A stretch of 64,000 nucleotides of DNA from Thiomicrorhabdus marina (lineage in GTDB: Bacteria; Pseudomonadota; Gammaproteobacteria; Thiomicrospirales; Thiomicrospiraceae). Below the pieces are notes generated by a model. The model was not told the origin of the DNA and did not search any database. It was given only the letters and a program-made list of their open reading frames with translations. This document shows positions 9,029 through 17,361 of the stretch, in pieces. Every line of letters starts with the position of its first letter. Position 1 is the first letter of the stretch. A program made the position numbers and the translations under genes. The DNA lies in assembly GCF_017571465.1 (NCBI RefSeq), contig NZ_JAGETV010000007.1:86109-150108 (forward strand). The letters run 5' to 3'.

Positions 9029-9985
9029 ATGGCTACAAAAAATGTCATGATTTTTGCGGGAAACGCAAATGTCAGTCTAGCAGAAAAGATCTCTGAATAT
9101 TTAGATATCCCACTCGGCAAAGCGGACGTTGGTCGTTTCAGCGACGGCGAAATCATGGTCGAAATAAAAGAATCTGTTCGTGGACAGGATGTTTACGTTT
9201 TACAGCCTACCTGTACTCCAGAACCTGCAGTTAACCTAATGGAAATGCTGGTGATGATTGATGCGCTAAAACGTGCTTCAGCCGGACGTATTACAGCTGT
9301 AATCCCCTATTATGGTTTTGCTCGCCAAGACCGTCGCCCTCACTCTGCACGTGTTCCAATCACAGCGCGTTTATCCGCTGATATGATTACCTCAGCCGGT
9401 GCTGACCGTGTAGTAACTGTTGACTTGCACGCTGACCAGATCCAAGGTTTCTTCAATATCCCGGTAGATAATATCTACGGTTCTCCGCTTTTGGTTGAAG
9501 ATATGAACCAAACTCAGGATTTGCAGAATGTAACTATTGTTTCACCGGATATGGGTGGCGTGGTACGTGCTCGTGCGGTTGCGAAAGCGATTGACGCTGA
9601 TATGGCGATTATCGATAAGCGTCGTCCAAAAGCGAATGTTGCACAAGTGATGAATATCATTGGTGAGATTGAAGGGCGTGACTGTATTATTATTGATGAT
9701 ATGGTCGATACCGCAGGTACGCTTTGTAAGGCGGCAGGCGCTTTAATGGAACGTGGCGCTAAAAGTGTTTCAGCTTATGTTGTGCATGCGGTACTTTCCG
9801 GCCCGGCAGTTGAAAATATTCAAGGCTCGGTCTTGAAAGAATTGGTGGTTACCGACTCGATTCCGGAAAGCGATGCGGCACGTAAGTGCGAAAAAATCCG
9901 TCGCGTCAGCGTTGCGGAGTTGCTAGGCGAAACTATCCGTCGCATTAACTTAGAAGAGTCGGTAACGGCGTTAATGAAGCATTAA
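9029..9985 (+). CDS. prs: ribose-phosphate pyrophosphokinase
   Basis: Prs makes PRPP from ribose 5-phosphate and ATP, feeding purine, pyrimidine, NAD, His and Trp synthesis. Recognisable parts are [10 protein letters not shown] near the N terminus, the flexible loop [10 protein letters not shown], and the PRPP-binding signature [11 protein letters not shown]. The length of 318 is normal for the bacterial class I enzyme. The start is set by an AGGAG eight nt upstream. It is followed by a strong terminator. Confidence 0.97.
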   Translation: MATKNVMIFAGNANVSLAEKISEYLDIPLGKADVGRFSDGEIMVEIKESVRGQDVYVLQPTCTPEPAVNLMEMLVMIDALKRASAGRITAVIPYYGFARQDRRPHSARVPITARLSADMITSAGADRVVTVDLHADQIQGFFNIPVDNIYGSPLLVEDMNQTQDLQNVTIVSPDMGGVVRARAVAKAIDADMAIIDKRRPKANVAQVMNIIGEIEGRDCIIIDDMVDTAGTLCKAAGALMERGAKSVSAYVVHAVLSGPAVENIQGSVLKELVVTDSIPESDAARKCEKIRRVSVAELLGETIRRINLEESVTALMKH

Positions 9986-10005
9986 GCCGTTATCGAACTC
10001 CTTAT

Positions 10006-10030
10006 AAAGCGCCTTTTTAGGCGCTTTTTG
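10006..10030 (+). terminator. rho-independent terminator after prs
   Basis: The stem AAAGCGCC/GGCGCTTT with a six-nt T-rich loop is followed by a T run. It ends the prs transcript before the rplY promoter. Confidence 0.85.
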
Positions 10031-10102
10031 CGTTTTAGGCATTTTGTAATCAAAGGTTATTCTTACAGGCTTTTTCTTTTTGGCTAAGGTATTGAAAAAG
10101 CA

Positions 10103-10131
10103 GTGGAAATTTTTTGGAATTTTAGTATAAT
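10103..10131 (+). promoter_or_regulatory. sigma-70 promoter for rplY
   Basis: A perfect -10 box TATAAT is at 10126-10131, with GTGGAA at 10103-10108 as a moderate -35 and a 17-nt spacer. It leaves a leader of roughly 80 nt before rplY. Confidence 0.6.
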
Positions 10132-10219
10132 CCGCGCTCTGCTTGTGTTTGGTCGCGAACACGAGTTTTATTAATTTGATAAGCATGCATTAAACGCTTA
10201 TCTACTTTGGAGAAAAGCA

Positions 10220-10807
10220 ATGAGCCAAAATTGGACAGCAGAAATCCGTTCTGAAGAAGGGAAAGGTGCGAGCCGCCGCCTTCGTCACGCGGGTCGTGTA
10301 CCAGCAATCATCTACGGTGGCGATAAAGACGCCGTTTCAGTTTCTTTCGACGGTAACTTCGTAGCCCACGTTTTCGATAACACAGCAATGTTTAACTCTG
10401 TTGTAACTGTTGACGTAAACGGTGGTGATGCTGAGCAAGTCGTTGTTAAAGACATTCAACGTCACCCAGCAACTAACGAAGTAGCACACATGGACCTACA
10501 ACGCGCGAGCGGTGATATGGTTGTTACTAAGAAAGTTCCTCTGAACTTCTCTGGTAAAGCAGCTGCGCCTGGTGTGAAAATGGGTGGTCTTATGTCTTTC
10601 CTACAACCTACTGTAGAAGTACGTTGTGCTGCGAAAGATCTACCAAGCTCTGTTGAAGTTGATGTTTCTAAAATGGAAGCTGGTAGCAGCCTACGTCTAT
10701 CTGAGTTGACTATGCCAGAAGGTGTTATCCTAACTGCATTGACTCACGGCAACACTGACTATGACCAAGCGGTTGTTAACATCGGTAAGCCTAAGCGTAA
10801 AGGTTAA
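10220..10807 (+). CDS. rplY: 50S ribosomal protein bL25, long (CTC/TL5) form
   Basis: bL25 binds 5S rRNA. This is the 195-residue form with an N-terminal 5S-binding domain (about 1-95, including GKGASRRLRHAGRVPAIIYGG) and a C-terminal beta domain, as in the CTC/TL5 type, not the 94-residue E. coli form. Codon choice is strongly biased (CTA for Leu, AAC, ATC, GTT/GTA), the local fingerprint of a highly expressed gene. The spacing to pth is 37 nt, so the two may be co-transcribed. Confidence 0.95.
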   Translation: MSQNWTAEIRSEEGKGASRRLRHAGRVPAIIYGGDKDAVSVSFDGNFVAHVFDNTAMFNSVVTVDVNGGDAEQVVVKDIQRHPATNEVAHMDLQRASGDMVVTKKVPLNFSGKAAAPGVKMGGLMSFLQPTVEVRCAAKDLPSSVEVDVSKMEAGSSLRLSELTMPEGVILTALTHGNTDYDQAVVNIGKPKRKG

Positions 10808-10844
10808 TTTAACCTCAATCGCTTAACACTGAGAGCCAGCGTTT

Positions 10845-11420
10845 ATGTCACAGATTAAACTTATTGTCGGTCTTGGAAATCCGGGCGACAAGTATGATTT
10901 AACTCGACATAACGCTGGTTTTTGGTTTGTGGACGAAGTAGCGCGACAATACGGTGCGGTATTTCGTCCAGAAACCAAATTTTTAGGTGAAGCGGCGCGC
11001 GTTCAAAGTAATGGTATGGACTTCTGGTTATTGAAGCCGGCTACCTTTATGAACCGCAGCGGCCAATCGATTTCGTCTTTGGCAAAGTTCTATAAAATTC
11101 CGGTTGAATCGATTCTTGTTGTGCACGATGAATTGGATTTACCGCCGGGTACGGCAAAATTGAAAAAAGCCGGCGGTCACGGCGGCCATAATGGTCTTCG
11201 TGATACCATCGCGGCGATGGGTAAAGAGTTCATGCGTTTGCGTCTTGGTATCGGTCATCCCGGGCATCGAGATCAAGTTGTCGATTATGTTCTTAAAGCG
11301 CCATCCAAAACCGATCGCCAGTTGATTGATGACGCCAGTTACGCTGCCAGTAAAGTCGTTCCCGAGTTAATTTCGGGTCAAATCGAAAAAGCGATGATGA
11401 CGCTACACACCAAATCCTAA
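10845..11420 (+). CDS. pth: peptidyl-tRNA hydrolase
   Basis: Pth recycles peptidyl-tRNA dropped from ribosomes by cleaving the ester bond. The catalytic His22 lies in [11 protein letters not shown], with Asn12 in GLGNPGDKY and the conserved HDELDLPPG further on. The length of 191 is normal. The order rplY-pth-ychF is conserved in many gammaproteobacteria. Confidence 0.96.
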   Translation: MSQIKLIVGLGNPGDKYDLTRHNAGFWFVDEVARQYGAVFRPETKFLGEAARVQSNGMDFWLLKPATFMNRSGQSISSLAKFYKIPVESILVVHDELDLPPGTAKLKKAGGHGGHNGLRDTIAAMGKEFMRLRLGIGHPGHRDQVVDYVLKAPSKTDRQLIDDASYAASKVVPELISGQIEKAMMTLHTKS

Positions 11421-11472
11421 TTTAACCAATACCTTTTCTTACCTACCCTGCAACGCAAGCGAGGAAACTTTC

Positions 11473-12564
11473 ATGGCAATTAAATGCGGTATTGTTGGTC
11501 TGCCAAACGTTGGTAAATCAACTCTTTTCAACGCTCTAACCAATGCCGGCATCGAGTCTGCAAACTATCCGTTTTGTACTATCGATCCGAATATCGGTGT
11601 GGTTGCGGTTCCAGACCCTCGCGAAAATGCGTTAGCGGAAATCGTAAACCCTGAGCGTGTGTTATCGGCAACGGTTGATTTCATGGATATTGCCGGTCTG
11701 GTTGAAGGGGCTTCTAAAGGCGAAGGTCTGGGCAATAAATTCCTGCAGAACATCCGTGAAACAGATGCCATTGTACAAGTCGTACGTTGTTTTGAAAATG
11801 ACGATATCGTTCACGTCGCAGGGCAAGTTGATCCGGTCACTGATATTGAAATCATCAATATGGAATTGGTTTTGGCGGACTCAGAATCGCTAGAAAAAAA
11901 TGCTCAGCGCCAAGCCAAGCTAGGTAAGAGCGGTAATAAAGAAGCGCAAGCGCGTCAGGCACTGTATGAACGTGTTTTAGAAGAAATCAAAGATGGTAAG
12001 CTGATTCGTCTGGTTGAACTAACCGATGATGAAAAACTGCTATTGCGAGACCTTCAACTACTGACTATCAAGCCGATGATGTATATCGCGAACGTTAATG
12101 AAGACGGTTTTGAAAATAACCCTCTGCTAGACAAGGTTCGTGAAATTGCAGAAGCGCAAGGGGCGGTAGTGGTGCCGGTTTGTGCAGCAATCGAGGCGGA
12201 AATCGCAGAGTTGGATGACGAAGATAAAGTCGACTTCCTCGAAGAGATGGGACAAGAAGAGCCGGGTCTAAACCGTGTAATTCGCGCTGCTTATGATTTA
12301 CTAGGTCTACAGACCTACTTCACTGCGGGCGTGAAAGAAGTTCGTGCTTGGACGGTTAAGAAAGGTGCGACGGCTCCGCAAGCGGCTGGTGTAATCCATA
12401 CCGACTTCGAAAAAGGCTTTATCCGTGCCGAAGTCACTTCTTACGAAGATTTCGTTGCTTGTAAAGGTGATTCTGGCGCCAAAGCGGCCGGTAAACAGCG
12501 TTTGGAAGGTAAGGAATATATCGTCCAAGACGGTGATGTCATGCATTTTAGATTTAATGTTTAA
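11473..12564 (+). CDS. ychF: redox-regulated ATPase YchF (Obg family)
   Basis: YchF is a ribosome-associated P-loop ATPase of the Obg group. The P-loop is GLPNVGKST near residue 8. The G4 position reads YIANVNE instead of NKXD, which is why the family prefers ATP. A coiled coil lies near 130-200 and a C-terminal TGS domain ends in [10 protein letters not shown]. The length of 363 matches E. coli YchF. Confidence 0.96.
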   Translation: MAIKCGIVGLPNVGKSTLFNALTNAGIESANYPFCTIDPNIGVVAVPDPRENALAEIVNPERVLSATVDFMDIAGLVEGASKGEGLGNKFLQNIRETDAIVQVVRCFENDDIVHVAGQVDPVTDIEIINMELVLADSESLEKNAQRQAKLGKSGNKEAQARQALYERVLEEIKDGKLIRLVELTDDEKLLLRDLQLLTIKPMMYIANVNEDGFENNPLLDKVREIAEAQGAVVVPVCAAIEAEIAELDDEDKVDFLEEMGQEEPGLNRVIRAAYDLLGLQTYFTAGVKEVRAWTVKKGATAPQAAGVIHTDFEKGFIRAEVTSYEDFVACKGDSGAKAAGKQRLEGKEYIVQDGDVMHFRFNV

Positions 12565-12581
12565 AAAAAATCAAAATGGGG

Positions 12582-12609
12582 TTGACGCTATCTATATTTT
12601 CCATATAAT
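12582..12609 (+). promoter_or_regulatory. sigma-70 promoter for tRNA-Met
   Basis: TTGACG at 12582-12587 and a perfect TATAAT at 12604-12609 are 16 nt apart. The tRNA begins 15 nt after the -10 box, so the leader is very short. Confidence 0.75.
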
Positions 12610-12623
12610 ACGCACCACATTTA

Positions 12624-12700
12624 GGCTACATAGCTCAGCTGGTTAGAGCACATCACTCATAATGATGGGGTCCCAAGTTCGAATCTCGGTGTAGCCACCA
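12624..12700 (+). tRNA. tRNA-Met (elongator, anticodon CAT), interrupted downstream by an integrated element
   Basis: The 77-nt gene closely matches elongator tRNA-Met. The acceptor GGCTACA pairs with TGTAGCC, then discriminator A and an encoded CCA. The anticodon loop CTCATAA carries CAT. The A51:C63 mismatch in the T stem also occurs in E. coli tRNA-Met, so it is not damage. The 3' end (12687-12700) belongs to the 19-bp attL core; the element re-supplies an identical 3' end so the tRNA stays functional. Confidence 0.96.
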
Positions 12701-12705
12701 TATTT
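12687..12705 (+). repeat. attL core (19-bp direct repeat)
   Basis: CGGTGTAGCCACCATATTT spans the last 14 nt of tRNA-Met and 5 nt beyond. It is identical to 22752-22770. Sequence to its left is chromosomal and to its right belongs to the element. Confidence 0.93.
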
Positions 12706-12712
12706 CTAAATT

Positions 12713-12738
12713 AAGCCGTCTCATGACGGCTTTTTTTA
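12713..12738 (+). terminator. element-borne terminator downstream of tRNA-Met
   Basis: AAGCCGTC-TCAT-GACGGCTT is followed by a T run. It lies inside the element and substitutes for the original tRNA terminator now stranded at 22772-22799. Confidence 0.85.
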
Positions 12739-12824
12739 TGCCTGAAATAACGTGTTTACAGGCTTTTCCTGTAATTTAGCGTCTTATTACGTCTCTCTGA
12801 ATCCATTGACATTTCTATAAAATC

Positions 12825-12875
12825 GACGGTACTCTTGACGGTACTGGAGTTTGGTTTGTGTCTCAATACCGTCAA
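12825..12875. promoter_or_regulatory. integrase arm-type / operator repeats near attL
   Basis: GACGGTACT occurs at 12825-12833 and again at 12837-12845 (12-bp period), and the inverse TACCGTCAA at 12867-12875. The same GACGGT core recurs next to attR. The repeats sit just upstream of the integrase gene, partly over a TTGACA-like box at 12806, so they may also repress int. Confidence 0.6.
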
Positions 12876-12913
12876 TTTCTCCGGAAAACCTTTAAATTAA
12901 AGGGATTGGAGTC

Positions 12914-14089
12914 ATGCCTTTAACTGATGTTCAAGTTAAAAACCTAAAAGCCAAAGAAAACGCCTATAAGCAGTCAGATAAAGACGGGCTGTATATTCAT
13001 GTTTCAAAGACTGGTCATAAGTCATGGCGCAGGGATTACCGATTTAATGGTAAGCGTCAAACAATCACGATCGGGGTCTATCCAATCCTTTCACTAAAAG
13101 AAGCCCGGCTGAAAAACAGTGAATTAACGGCTTTGTTGCATAACAAAGTTGATCCGAAGGAATCTAAGGAAAAAGCCAAGCCTAAGCCGACCTTTAAAGA
13201 TGTTGCTCTTGAGTTTATGGATAAACAGCTAAAAGGCAAAAAGTGGACTCCGGGTACATTTGAGAAAAACTCGCAAAAGATGGAAAAGAATCTGTTTCCA
13301 TTTGTTTCTAATAAGCCAATTGGCGATATTTCTCCCTTAGAGTTTTTGGAAGCTTTACAGCCAATGGAAGATCGGGGTGTTCATGCCACGGTGAAAAAGG
13401 TTAGAGGGATTGCAGTTCAAATTTTTGATTATGCAATTCTTAAAGGGCTATGCACTACAAATCCAGCGAGGGGGATTGCCAAAGCTTTAACTCCTCATAA
13501 AGAACATCATTACAAAACGTTAACGGACACCCGTGATATAGCTAAATTAATGCAAGCCATTAATGGATATAAAGGGGATTTCAAAACGGTGGTTCTATTG
13601 AAGTTAGCTCCATTAACGTTAACGAGACCAACAGAGCTGAGAAGTGCGAAGTGGGATGAGTTTAATTTTAGCGCGAAAGAGTGGCGAATTCCGGCAAGTA
13701 AGATGAAAAGCAGGAGAGAGCATATTGTTCCATTGTCAAAGCAGGCGTTAAAGCTTCTACAAGAGCTTCAACTGGTTTCAGGGCACCGAGAGTATCTTTT
13801 CTTTAGTAATACGGCTAAGACAGGGTTTCTAAGTGAAAATACAGCTTCTAAAGCTCTTCATAGTCTTGGATTCAAAGGAAAGATGACCGTTCACGGTTTT
13901 AGGGGAATGACTTCTACTCGTTTAAACGAAATGGGCTGGCCTTCTGATGTGATTGAGCGTCAGTTGTCCCATTTAGAAGGTAATAAAACCCGGGCGGCTT
14001 ATAACCATGCCGAGTACTTGGATCAACGTAGAGAGATGATGCAAGAGTGGGCTGATGAATTAGACAGAATAACAGCCAGGGAGGAATGA
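12914..14089 (+). CDS. P4-type tyrosine site-specific integrase
   Basis: The enzyme integrates and excises the element at tRNA-Met. An N-terminal arm-binding DUF4102-type domain covers about 1-90 (DGLYIHVSKTGHKSWRRDYR, then GVYPILSLKEAR). A SAM-like core-binding domain covers about 95-195. The catalytic domain shows Arg in LTRPTELRSAKWDEF, HGFRGMTSTRL (H-x-x-R) and the nucleophile region TRAAYNHAEYL. The length of 391 is normal. It has a good AAAGGGATTGGAG ribosome site. It points away from attL into the element, with the next gene 4 nt downstream. Confidence 0.93.
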   Translation: MPLTDVQVKNLKAKENAYKQSDKDGLYIHVSKTGHKSWRRDYRFNGKRQTITIGVYPILSLKEARLKNSELTALLHNKVDPKESKEKAKPKPTFKDVALEFMDKQLKGKKWTPGTFEKNSQKMEKNLFPFVSNKPIGDISPLEFLEALQPMEDRGVHATVKKVRGIAVQIFDYAILKGLCTTNPARGIAKALTPHKEHHYKTLTDTRDIAKLMQAINGYKGDFKTVVLLKLAPLTLTRPTELRSAKWDEFNFSAKEWRIPASKMKSRREHIVPLSKQALKLLQELQLVSGHREYLFFSNTAKTGFLSENTASKALHSLGFKGKMTVHGFRGMTSTRLNEMGWPSDVIERQLSHLEGNKTRAAYNHAEYLDQRREMMQEWADELDRITAREE

Positions 14090-14092
14090 TTT

Positions 14093-14698
14093 GTGTCAAA
14101 ACGACGAATAAAAAATCTCGTTAAACAGAGCTTGGTTAATTCCGGTTTTGTTAAACAGCCCTTTGGAGAGTTTTCGAATTTCTTTCTGGACTCGATTATT
14201 TCTCAAAATGATTTTCAATACAGAGATTTAAGAGTGTTAGCGAATTTGAGTCGTGATGAAATGGCTAAGATAGCTGGCATTTCGCCTGAAACTATTCGTC
14301 GATATGAAAATGATATGAGCTATCAAGCTAGAGTTCCGAAGTGGTATTACATTTTGCTTCGATTGGTTAATGGGGATCTGTCTTTTTATGGTGATAAATG
14401 GACAAACGCAAAGATTCAGAATCACGATCGAAAACTAAAAACCAGTTATTCACAAAAGGCAGTTGTTCCCATGGAAATGGTCTCAAGTTATAACAGAGCG
14501 GCTTTAAATGCTCGTCATGAATTGCGGGAAGAGCAAGCAAAATCAAAACAGTTACAAGCAAAAGTCGAATTTTTGGAAAATGAGCTAACTCAATCCAGAA
14601 TTCAGAATGAACAGCTTTCGCAACGGGTAGCACAGTTGGAAAATAGAAAACGTCTAATAGATGAACGGAAGATTATTCCTCTGTTTTCTCACCAGTAA
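14093..14698 (+). CDS. XRE-like HTH protein with C-terminal coiled coil
   Basis: The start is GTG, placed by AGGGAGGA 8 nt upstream and the 3-nt gap from int. Residues about 38-70 form a helix-turn-helix (NLSRDEMAKIAGISPETIRRYE). A segment with aromatic residues follows (PKWYYILLRLVNGDLSFYGDKW), resembling small phage HTH proteins. From about 140 to 190 there is a heptad-rich, Gln/Glu-rich coiled coil. It is probably the element's regulator, possibly acting on the AACGTT palindromes directly downstream. No named family could be assigned. Confidence 0.65.
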   Translation: MSKRRIKNLVKQSLVNSGFVKQPFGEFSNFFLDSIISQNDFQYRDLRVLANLSRDEMAKIAGISPETIRRYENDMSYQARVPKWYYILLRLVNGDLSFYGDKWTNAKIQNHDRKLKTSYSQKAVVPMEMVSSYNRAALNARHELREEQAKSKQLQAKVEFLENELTQSRIQNEQLSQRVAQLENRKRLIDERKIIPLFSHQ

Positions 14699-14702
14699 AT
14701 CC

Positions 14703-14754
14703 GTTAACGTAACGTTAAACGTTACGGAATTTGCTACCCGTTAACGTTTACGGG
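14703..14754. promoter_or_regulatory. cluster of AACGTT palindromes, candidate operator
   Basis: A perfect dyad GTAACGTT-A-AACGTTAC lies at 14709-14725, preceded by another TTAACGT, and a second near-perfect dyad CCCGTTAACGTTTACGGG lies at 14737-14754. No T run follows, so termination is unlikely. The position, between the HTH gene and the next gene, suggests an operator. Confidence 0.55.
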
Positions 14755-14790
14755 TTTAAAGCAAGCGTAATGACTAAGTGTGAGGTAGGA

Positions 14791-15027
14791 ATGATATCAA
14801 CTAAAGAAATCAATGAGCGCTTGGCTATGGTCTATTTAGGTTATGCAGGCACTTTTCAGCAGATGAATCATTCCTCTTATTTCTTGATCGGTCTGGTTGG
14901 TTTGTTTTATTTAATGAATTGTCCTTGGTTTGCCAAAGTTACGTTACGAATAGCAAGAAAACATATCAGTTCATTAGATTGGGCAAAGGTAGTTGTTCAC
15001 TTGGAAAGCAATTCCTTTCAAGCATAA
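14791..15027 (+). CDS. small membrane protein, unknown
   Basis: A 78-residue protein is read from the ATG at 14791, chosen because GAGGTAGGA lies directly before it; the frame is open back to 14731 through the operator palindromes. It has one hydrophobic segment (SSYFLIGLVGLFYLMNCPWF, about 28-47), a basic flank (RIARKH) and no recognised domain. It may be an element accessory protein. The low-complexity gap after it (15028-15141) holds an inverted repeat TTTCAAA-TT-TTTGAAA at 15113-15128. Confidence 0.45.
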   Translation: MISTKEINERLAMVYLGYAGTFQQMNHSSYFLIGLVGLFYLMNCPWFAKVTLRIARKHISSLDWAKVVVHLESNSFQA

Positions 15028-15141
15028 TCTTTATCTAAAAGTTTCAGTGAGCAGAAAGTGCAATATTTCTTTTGAAAGGGATACATCCTATTTTTTTAGG
15101 GTGTTAAGCTATTTTCAAATTTTTGAAATTGAAGGTACTTG

Positions 15142-15912
15142 ATGGCGATCCCAATTCTTGATGAATACTTATTGTCCCAATTTTTAGAGATGGAATGCTT
15201 GGGCGAATTTTCTGAAACCTCTGTTCATACCTTGAATCAATTGATAAGAAAATATGACTTAAAGCTTTTTATCAGGCTTAAATCTGGCGAAAACTCTTTT
15301 TGTTTTAATCGAGAAGGGGATTCAAAAGAGCTTTTTAGCATGAAGAGTAATAGCGTTTTTATAAAAAAACTTCAATTCAGTAAGCCTGTTTTTTCAAAGC
15401 CAAGGGTGAGTATAAGCTTGGTCGAGCACCACTCAAAAATTGATGGTTCAAGAAAATTGTTATTTCCTTTTAGGTGGGTAACTATCCCTGGGTTTGATGC
15501 CGAAACTCAGAAACGTAAGGATACTAAGCACTTCGGCCGGTTTTCTATTTCTAGATTCCCTTCTGAGATTTTCATCACGAGTGCGGATTATCAAAGTTAT
15601 AAAGAGTGCTTAGATAATCATAGTTCTAAAGCAATTGAAGTAACAAAAAGGGCTAAGGTGCCGGTTCAGGTTCGCAGGCTAGAAAAATTAGAAGACTATT
15701 TGGTGTTGCTTGGCTTGGATTTGAATGATGCCCCTTTTTCCAAAAGTCAGCATGGCTTTGAAGGTCGTGAGCAAGCTTGGCGAGTTTTAGATGAGTTTTA
15801 TCATGAAGATAAGCTATTTCCTCCTTCAAGTGAAAAAACAATAGGTGGATTTTTTGATAATCAGAATTTAGTTCATTTCAAGGCTAATAAAGGGAAGCTT
15901 AAGAAAAATTAG
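15142..15912 (+). CDS. unknown protein of the integrative element
   Basis: A 256-residue soluble protein. The ATG at 15142 is preferred over the TTG immediately before it because GAAGG is 6 nt upstream. I do not recognise the N-terminal half. The C-terminal 90 residues begin with VRRLEKLEDYLVLLGLDLNDAPFSKSQ and end with a basic tail. Similar RRLE-led C-terminal modules occur in small proteins beside AlpA genes in other elements, but I cannot name a family. Codon use is AT-rich like the rest of the element. A strong terminator follows. Confidence 0.6.
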   Translation: MAIPILDEYLLSQFLEMECLGEFSETSVHTLNQLIRKYDLKLFIRLKSGENSFCFNREGDSKELFSMKSNSVFIKKLQFSKPVFSKPRVSISLVEHHSKIDGSRKLLFPFRWVTIPGFDAETQKRKDTKHFGRFSISRFPSEIFITSADYQSYKECLDNHSSKAIEVTKRAKVPVQVRRLEKLEDYLVLLGLDLNDAPFSKSQHGFEGREQAWRVLDEFYHEDKLFPPSSEKTIGGFFDNQNLVHFKANKGKLKKN

Positions 15913-15924
15913 AGCTTTTCTGAT

Positions 15925-15968
15925 AAAACCCTATTTCTTCGTAAAAGCGAAAAAATAGGGTTTTGTTT
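15925..15968 (+). terminator. rho-independent terminator
   Basis: A perfect 12-bp stem AAAACCCTATTT/AAATAGGGTTTT flanks a 16-nt loop and is followed by GTTT. It ends the left transcription unit of the element. Confidence 0.75.
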
Positions 15969-15993
15969 CCAGCCATTACAAACAGCCTATTTC

Positions 15994-16053
15994 AAATACC
16001 TAAACACCGTTTTTTAGGTATTTCTCTCTTTTTTCTGGGTATGTTCTTACCCT
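15994..16053. promoter_or_regulatory. two hairpins upstream of alpA
   Basis: A perfect 11-bp stem AAATACCTAAA/TTTAGGTATTT lies at 15994-16023, followed by a pyrimidine tract. A smaller GGGTA/TACCC dyad is at 16037-16052. They may be a second terminator plus an AlpA or repressor operator in front of the replication operon. The promoter itself is not obvious. Confidence 0.35.
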
Positions 16054-16130
16054 TTCTCAATCCGTCTAATGACCTCCAAGCAAGGCTCGTAACGTCTTGT
16101 TTTTTGTAATTCAAAAAAGAGAGGTCAGAA

Positions 16131-16328
16131 ATGATTTTAAAAGTGAATCAAGTTGCAAAGAGATGTGGTTTAAGCCGCGCGACGATCTATAAGAAAGCCA
16201 AAGAAGGTACTTTTCCTAAACAAATCAAACTATCAGAGCGTTCTAGCGGTTGGCTTGAAGAAGAAATCAACGAATGGATTGAAAAGCGTGTTCAAGAGAG
16301 GGAAATCTCTTTGGAGGTGGTGTCATGA
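16131..16328 (+). CDS. alpA: AlpA-family transcriptional regulator
   Basis: A 65-residue MerR-like winged HTH of the AlpA (CP4-57 regulatory) family. The pattern VNQVAKRCGLSRATIYKKAKEGTFP then SSGWLEEEINEWI is characteristic. AlpA proteins activate excision and replication genes of P4-like elements. An AGAGAGG site precedes the ATG. The stop overlaps the next start by 4 nt (ATGA), and the genes from here to the helicase form one tightly overlapping operon. Confidence 0.88.
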   Translation: MILKVNQVAKRCGLSRATIYKKAKEGTFPKQIKLSERSSGWLEEEINEWIEKRVQEREISLEVVS

Positions 16329-16711
16329 TGAAAAAGAAAACCACCATGGGCGATGGTGGCTCTCACGTAGCGGCAATCAAAAGAGCCTTCATCGAAAAAA
16401 AAGCACTTTTTTATTCCGGAAATCATCATAGCAAAGCTGATGCTAACTTAGCAAAGTTAAAACAAAGTTTTGATGCGATGGGGTACCTGTCACCTGAATC
16501 ACTATCTACCGAGCATTGGGCTGCTTTAATACCTAAATCCAACCCGGATTTATTCCCTCATTTGAGGGTTTATATCTCTTCTGATTTTCAGTCAATGCAC
16601 TTTTTGAATGTAGAAACCGGTGCATTGGGTTTCTATTCGTTTAATGGATGCAAGCCGGATTATTCTGATGATTCAATTTTTGAAAAATTAGGTTTTGGAG
16701 GTGTGGCATGA
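16325..16711 (+). CDS. unknown small protein of the replication operon
   Basis: A 128-residue protein with no family I recognise. The N terminus is basic (MMKKKTTMGDGGSHVAAIKRAF); the middle contains DANLAKLKQSFDAMGYLSPESL and HWAALIPKSNPDLFP. There is no membrane segment. It overlaps alpA by 4 nt at its start and the next gene by 4 nt at its end, which argues for real translation by coupling. The second ATG at 16328 is an equally possible start. Confidence 0.6.
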   Translation: MMKKKTTMGDGGSHVAAIKRAFIEKKALFYSGNHHSKADANLAKLKQSFDAMGYLSPESLSTEHWAALIPKSNPDLFPHLRVYISSDFQSMHFLNVETGALGFYSFNGCKPDYSDDSIFEKLGFGGVA

Positions 16712-17361
16712 GTAGCCAAAAGATGATGTTCGCACCGTCAATCAATGGAAAAATCATTTTCAATGGATTTAAACGTGCTTATAATGGCTACGAGTTTGCA
16801 AATTCAAACTCCGGTTTTAGCAGGCCGTTTTATCAAGGCGTAGAAATAGCGCCGTCATTGTCTTATGATCTTGGCGTTTTTTTATGTCCATTCTATTGTG
16901 GTGCCCGGAAGTTGGGAGGACTTTTGTCCTGCCGTTCCCTTGGTAGCGGTCTGCTAACCCGACTTTCGGTCGCCTCCATGTTTTTAGCAGGACAGGAAGT
17001 GACTCCTAAAATACCAAGGAGAACACTCATGGATAACTGTATCCAGAATTTGCCGTATCCGGTAAATACTCACCAAAAACAAATTCTTAATAAGCTTTTA
17101 GGGCGTAAGCGTTTCAATCGAGATGTTTTGCTTGAACTCAAAAAGCATCAATTCATTACTGAAATCAAAGCAAGAGCTGTGAACGTTGGTTGGGTTGTCG
17201 ATCTGTTAACGATAGATCAGCAAGTTTCAACGTTGAAAACGCTTGATGGTTCCAAAGATAAGATTTTCAAATCTCTCGATACCGTTAACGAGTTTTTGAT
17301 TGAACTTGGTTGTTTTGGCTTTGTGGTTACTTTCGAAAATAAGGAGGTGACTCATGGCTGA
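16708..17361 (+). CDS. unknown protein, reading frame running through a structured leader; internal start likely
   Basis: The frame opens at an ATGA overlap at 16708 and is 217 codons long. Codons near 60-100 translate a stretch of strongly folded RNA (PFYCGARKLGGLLSCRSLG), which looks more like RNA structure than protein. A second start, ATG 17029 with AAGGAGA 8 nt upstream, would give a clean 110-residue protein beginning MDNCIQNLPYPV. P4-like elements often show this layout of a short ash/Icd-like upstream frame reading into a structured region. Both products are possible; I favour 17029 as the main functional start. Neither product has a recognised function. Confidence 0.5.
   Translation: MSSQKMMFAPSINGKIIFNGFKRAYNGYEFANSNSGFSRPFYQGVEIAPSLSYDLGVFLCPFYCGARKLGGLLSCRSLGSGLLTRLSVASMFLAGQEVTPKIPRRTLMDNCIQNLPYPVNTHQKQILNKLLGRKRFNRDVLLELKKHQFITEIKARAVNVGWVVDLLTIDQQVSTLKTLDGSKDKIFKSLDTVNEFLIELGCFGFVVTFENKEVTHG
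16900..16995 (+). ncRNA. candidate structured leader / small RNA of the replication operon
   Basis: Several hairpins are packed in under 100 nt: AGGAC-TTTT-GTCCT (16917-16930), CTGCTAA/TTAGCAG (16951-16957 with 16984-16990) enclosing CGAC-TTTCG-GTCG (16960-16972). The position, upstream of the primase, corresponds to the region in phage P4 that makes the CI immunity RNA upstream of the alpha gene. Homology to CI RNA is not shown; the role is inferred from position and folding. Confidence 0.4.

Noticed and set aside
8836..9096. 86-codon open frame across tRNA-Gln
   Set aside because: It runs through the tRNA and into prs in the wrong frame; no coding features.
12673..12689. A51:C63 mismatch in the T stem of tRNA-Met, possibly damage by integration
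   Set aside because: E. coli elongator tRNA-Met has the same A-C mismatch, so it is a native feature.
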